Positions 60,174 to 64,000 of a stretch of DNA of 64,000 nt are shown one piece after another. The number at the start of each line of letters is the position of its first letter. The stretch's first letter is position 1. The position numbers and the translations under genes are program-made. Source of the stretch: Phymorhynchus buccinoides (Eukaryota > Mollusca > Gastropoda > Neogastropoda > Raphitomidae). Location of the stretch: contig CM065693.1 in the NCBI GenBank assembly GCA_017654935.2, positions 20,274,091 to 20,338,090 of the forward strand, given 5' to 3'. The notes beneath the pieces are model-generated. The model had not been told where the DNA came from and ran no database searches. It saw only the letters and a program-made list of their open reading frames with translations.

Positions 60174-61066
60174 AACAGCTAAACAACCACCTGAATTGAG
60201 GCAGAAGCTAAACAACCACCTGAATTGAGGCAGAAGCTAAACAACCACCTGAATTGAGGCAGAAGCTAAACAACCACCTGAATTGAGGCAGAAGCTAAAC
60301 AACCACCTGAATTGAGGCAGAAGCTAAACAACCACCTGAATTGAGGCAGAAGCTAAACAACCACCTGAATTGAGGCAGAAGCTAAACAACCTGAATTGAG
60401 GCAGAAGCTCTGAATTGAGGCAGAAGCTAAACAACCACCTGAATTGAGGCAGAAGCTAAACAACCATCTGAATTGAGGCAGAAGCTAAACAACCATCTGA
60501 ATTGAGGCAGAAGCTAAACAACCAACTGAATTGAGGCAGAAGCTAAACAACCACCTGAATTGAGGCAGAAGCTAAACAACCATCTGAATTGAGGCAGAAG
60601 CTAAACAACCACCTGAATTGAGGCAGAAGCTAAACAACCATCTGAATTGAGGCAGAAGCTAAACAACCAGCCTGAATTGAGGCAGAAGCTAAACAACCAC
60701 CTGAATTGAGGCAGAAGCTAAACAACCATCTGAATTGAGGCAGAAGCTAAACAACCACCTGAATTGAGGCAGAAGCTAAACAACCATCTGAATTGAGGCA
60801 GAAGCTAAACAACCACCTGAATTGAGGCAGAAGCTAAACAACCACCTGAATTGAGGCAGAAGCTAAACAACCACCTGAATTGAGGCAGAAGCTAAACAAC
60901 CATCTGAATTGAGGCAGAAGCTAAACAACCACCTGAATTGAGGCAGAAGCTAAACAACCATCTGAATTGAGGCAGAAGCTAAACAACCACCTGAATTGAG
61001 GCAGAAGCTAAACAACCATCTGAATTGAGGCAGAAGCTAAACAACCACCTGAATTGAGGCAGAAGA
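60174..61066. repeat. 29-bp tandem array, about 30 units
   Basis: Unit ctgaattgaggcagaagcta aacaaccac. In the right part units alternate accac-ct and accat-ct, suggesting a 58-bp dimer as the recent unit of expansion. One region near 60390-60415 has deletions. Confidence 0.97.
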
Positions 61067-61111
61067 CAAATGGGTTAACTGTTTTTCTTTTTCTTTTTTT
61101 CTTCAACTACC

Positions 61112-61686
61112 ACAACTTCAATATTAGAATAAATTACTTCGATACAGTTAGAATGGCAACTTCAACATTAGAATAAATTACTTCGATACAGTTAGAGTGG
61201 CAACTTCAGAATAAATCACTTCGATACAGTTAGAGTGGCAATTTCAACATTAGAATAAATTACTTCAATACAGTTAGAGTGGCAACTTCAGAATAAATCA
61301 CTTCGATACAGTTAGAATGGCAACTTCAACATTAGAATAAATTACTTTGATACGTACAGTTAGAGTGGCAACTTCAACATTAGAATAAATTACTTCGATA
61401 CAGTTAGAATGGCAACTTCAACATTAGAATAAATTACTTTGATACGTACAGTTAGAGTGGCAACTTCAACATTAGAATAAATTACTTCGATACAGTTAGA
61501 GTGGCAACTTCAACATTAGAATAAATTACTTCGATACAGTTAGAGTGGCAACTTCAACATTAGAATAAATTACTTCAATACAGTTAGAGTGGCAACTTCA
61601 ACATTAGAATAAATTACTTCGATACAGTTAGAGTGGCAACTCCAACATTAGAATAAATTACTTCGATACAGTTAGAATTGCAATTA
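61112..61686. repeat. 44-bp tandem array, about 13 units
   Basis: Unit gttagagtggcaacttcaac attagaataaattacttcga taca. Some units lack the acattag segment; two carry a gtac insertion. Confidence 0.95.
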
Positions 61687-62033
61687 TTTATCACCACCCA
61701 TCCTTGGTACAACAGCAGCACAGTAAATTTGCACAAAACACCCTATAAATGTTTGTAAAAAGACAGAAGAGCTCTACGTGTACATGCATTTTCTGCACGA
61801 ATCATCATCTAACATAGAGAGCCGATGATGAAGCGCATTACGTACTGTTTCCTTAATGCGACATAAGATCATAAGATGAATTACATAGGAAAGAAATAGC
61901 GTAAGGCATAATAACAGATTTGGTAAGTCTCGTAAGTCTTCTCTTCACTTATGACATTGGATTACGAAATTATGAAAAGGAAACAAAATGGCACAATTGG
62001 CAGGCCACATAAATCTATTTTCGGTTCTTTACT

Positions 62034-62280
62034 TTAACCCTTTCACTGACAGCCATTTTTCAGCCAAAAAATACCATTAAACTTAACTGGGTAGAGAAAA
62101 AAAATATGTCTGCAATGTTGCGAATTCCTCTGTGACATATGTAGCATTAGGCCTATCCTTACCTACCAAACTTAAGAAAATGGGGTCTTTGAATAACAGG
62201 GCCTGATTTGATGCCTTTTATTGACATGGGTGTTAAACCATTGTGGTGATAAAATGCGATATTGGCGATGAAAGGGTTAA
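62034..62280. mobile_element. Family-M1 MITE
   Basis: TTAACCCTTTCACTGACA / TTGGCGATGAAAGGGTTAA; the (GA)n tract starts immediately after its right end. Confidence 0.88.
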
Positions 62281-62297
62281 GGAGAGAGAGAGAGAGG

Positions 62298-62383
<86 letters not shown>
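62281..62383. repeat. (GA)n microsatellite
   Basis: GA tract with two GGGA interruptions; CU-rich in SCAMP RNA. Confidence 0.97.
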
Positions 62384-62386
<3 letters not shown>

Positions 62387-62389
62387 TTT

Positions 62390-64000
<1,611 letters not shown>

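Noticed and set aside
60174..61066. CRISPR-like array of 29-bp repeats
   Set aside because: There are no unique spacers; units are contiguous. This is a eukaryotic minisatellite.

Overview
This is eukaryotic (metazoan) DNA: intron-split genes with GT/AG junctions, dense microsatellites, and many short inverted-repeat transposons and SINE-like elements. The protein sequences, TTAGGG-type repeats and SINE style suggest a lophotrochozoan, most likely a mollusc and perhaps a gastropod. That assignment is inference; nothing in the window names the species.

Only two protein genes can be supported, and they converge. On the + strand, three exons (12670-12789, 13639-13779, 16124-16195) encode the last PDZ domain and C-terminus of an APBA/Mint/X11 (LIN-10 type) adaptor; its PTB domain and first PDZ domain lie before the window. 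On the - strand, six exons between 59169 and 40217 encode the membrane core and tail of a secretory carrier membrane protein (SCAMP); its N-terminal exons lie beyond the window or were not recognised. Both families act in Golgi/synaptic vesicle trafficking, but they are neighbours, not an operon.

The main discovery is in SCAMP. Two homologous exons, 48156-48273 and 42988-43108, encode alternative versions of the same luminal-loop plus fourth-transmembrane segment. Both accept phase 2 and leave in phase 0, so either one alone keeps the frame, while using both shifts it and hits a stop. This is the signature of mutually exclusive splicing. The introns around them carry a satellite of about 6 kb related to sequence next to the first alternative exon, and a 64-bp satellite that copied the 3' splice site of the TM1-TM2 exon about a dozen times.

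Layout: 1-12.6 kb, microsatellites, tandem repeats and transposon remnants; 12.67-16.2 kb, APBA 3' end; 16.2-17.3 kb, probable APBA 3' UTR; 17-40 kb, intergenic, with SINE-like elements, TTAA-type MITEs, a satellite grown from a MITE terminus (27.95-28.9 kb) and two fragments of a U2-snRNA-headed SINE; 40.2-59.2 kb, SCAMP; 59.2-64 kb, probable upstream SCAMP intron with 29-bp and 44-bp arrays and a terminal (GA)n tract. Most long open frames are translations of (CA)n, (CT)n or (GAT)n repeats and are not genes.
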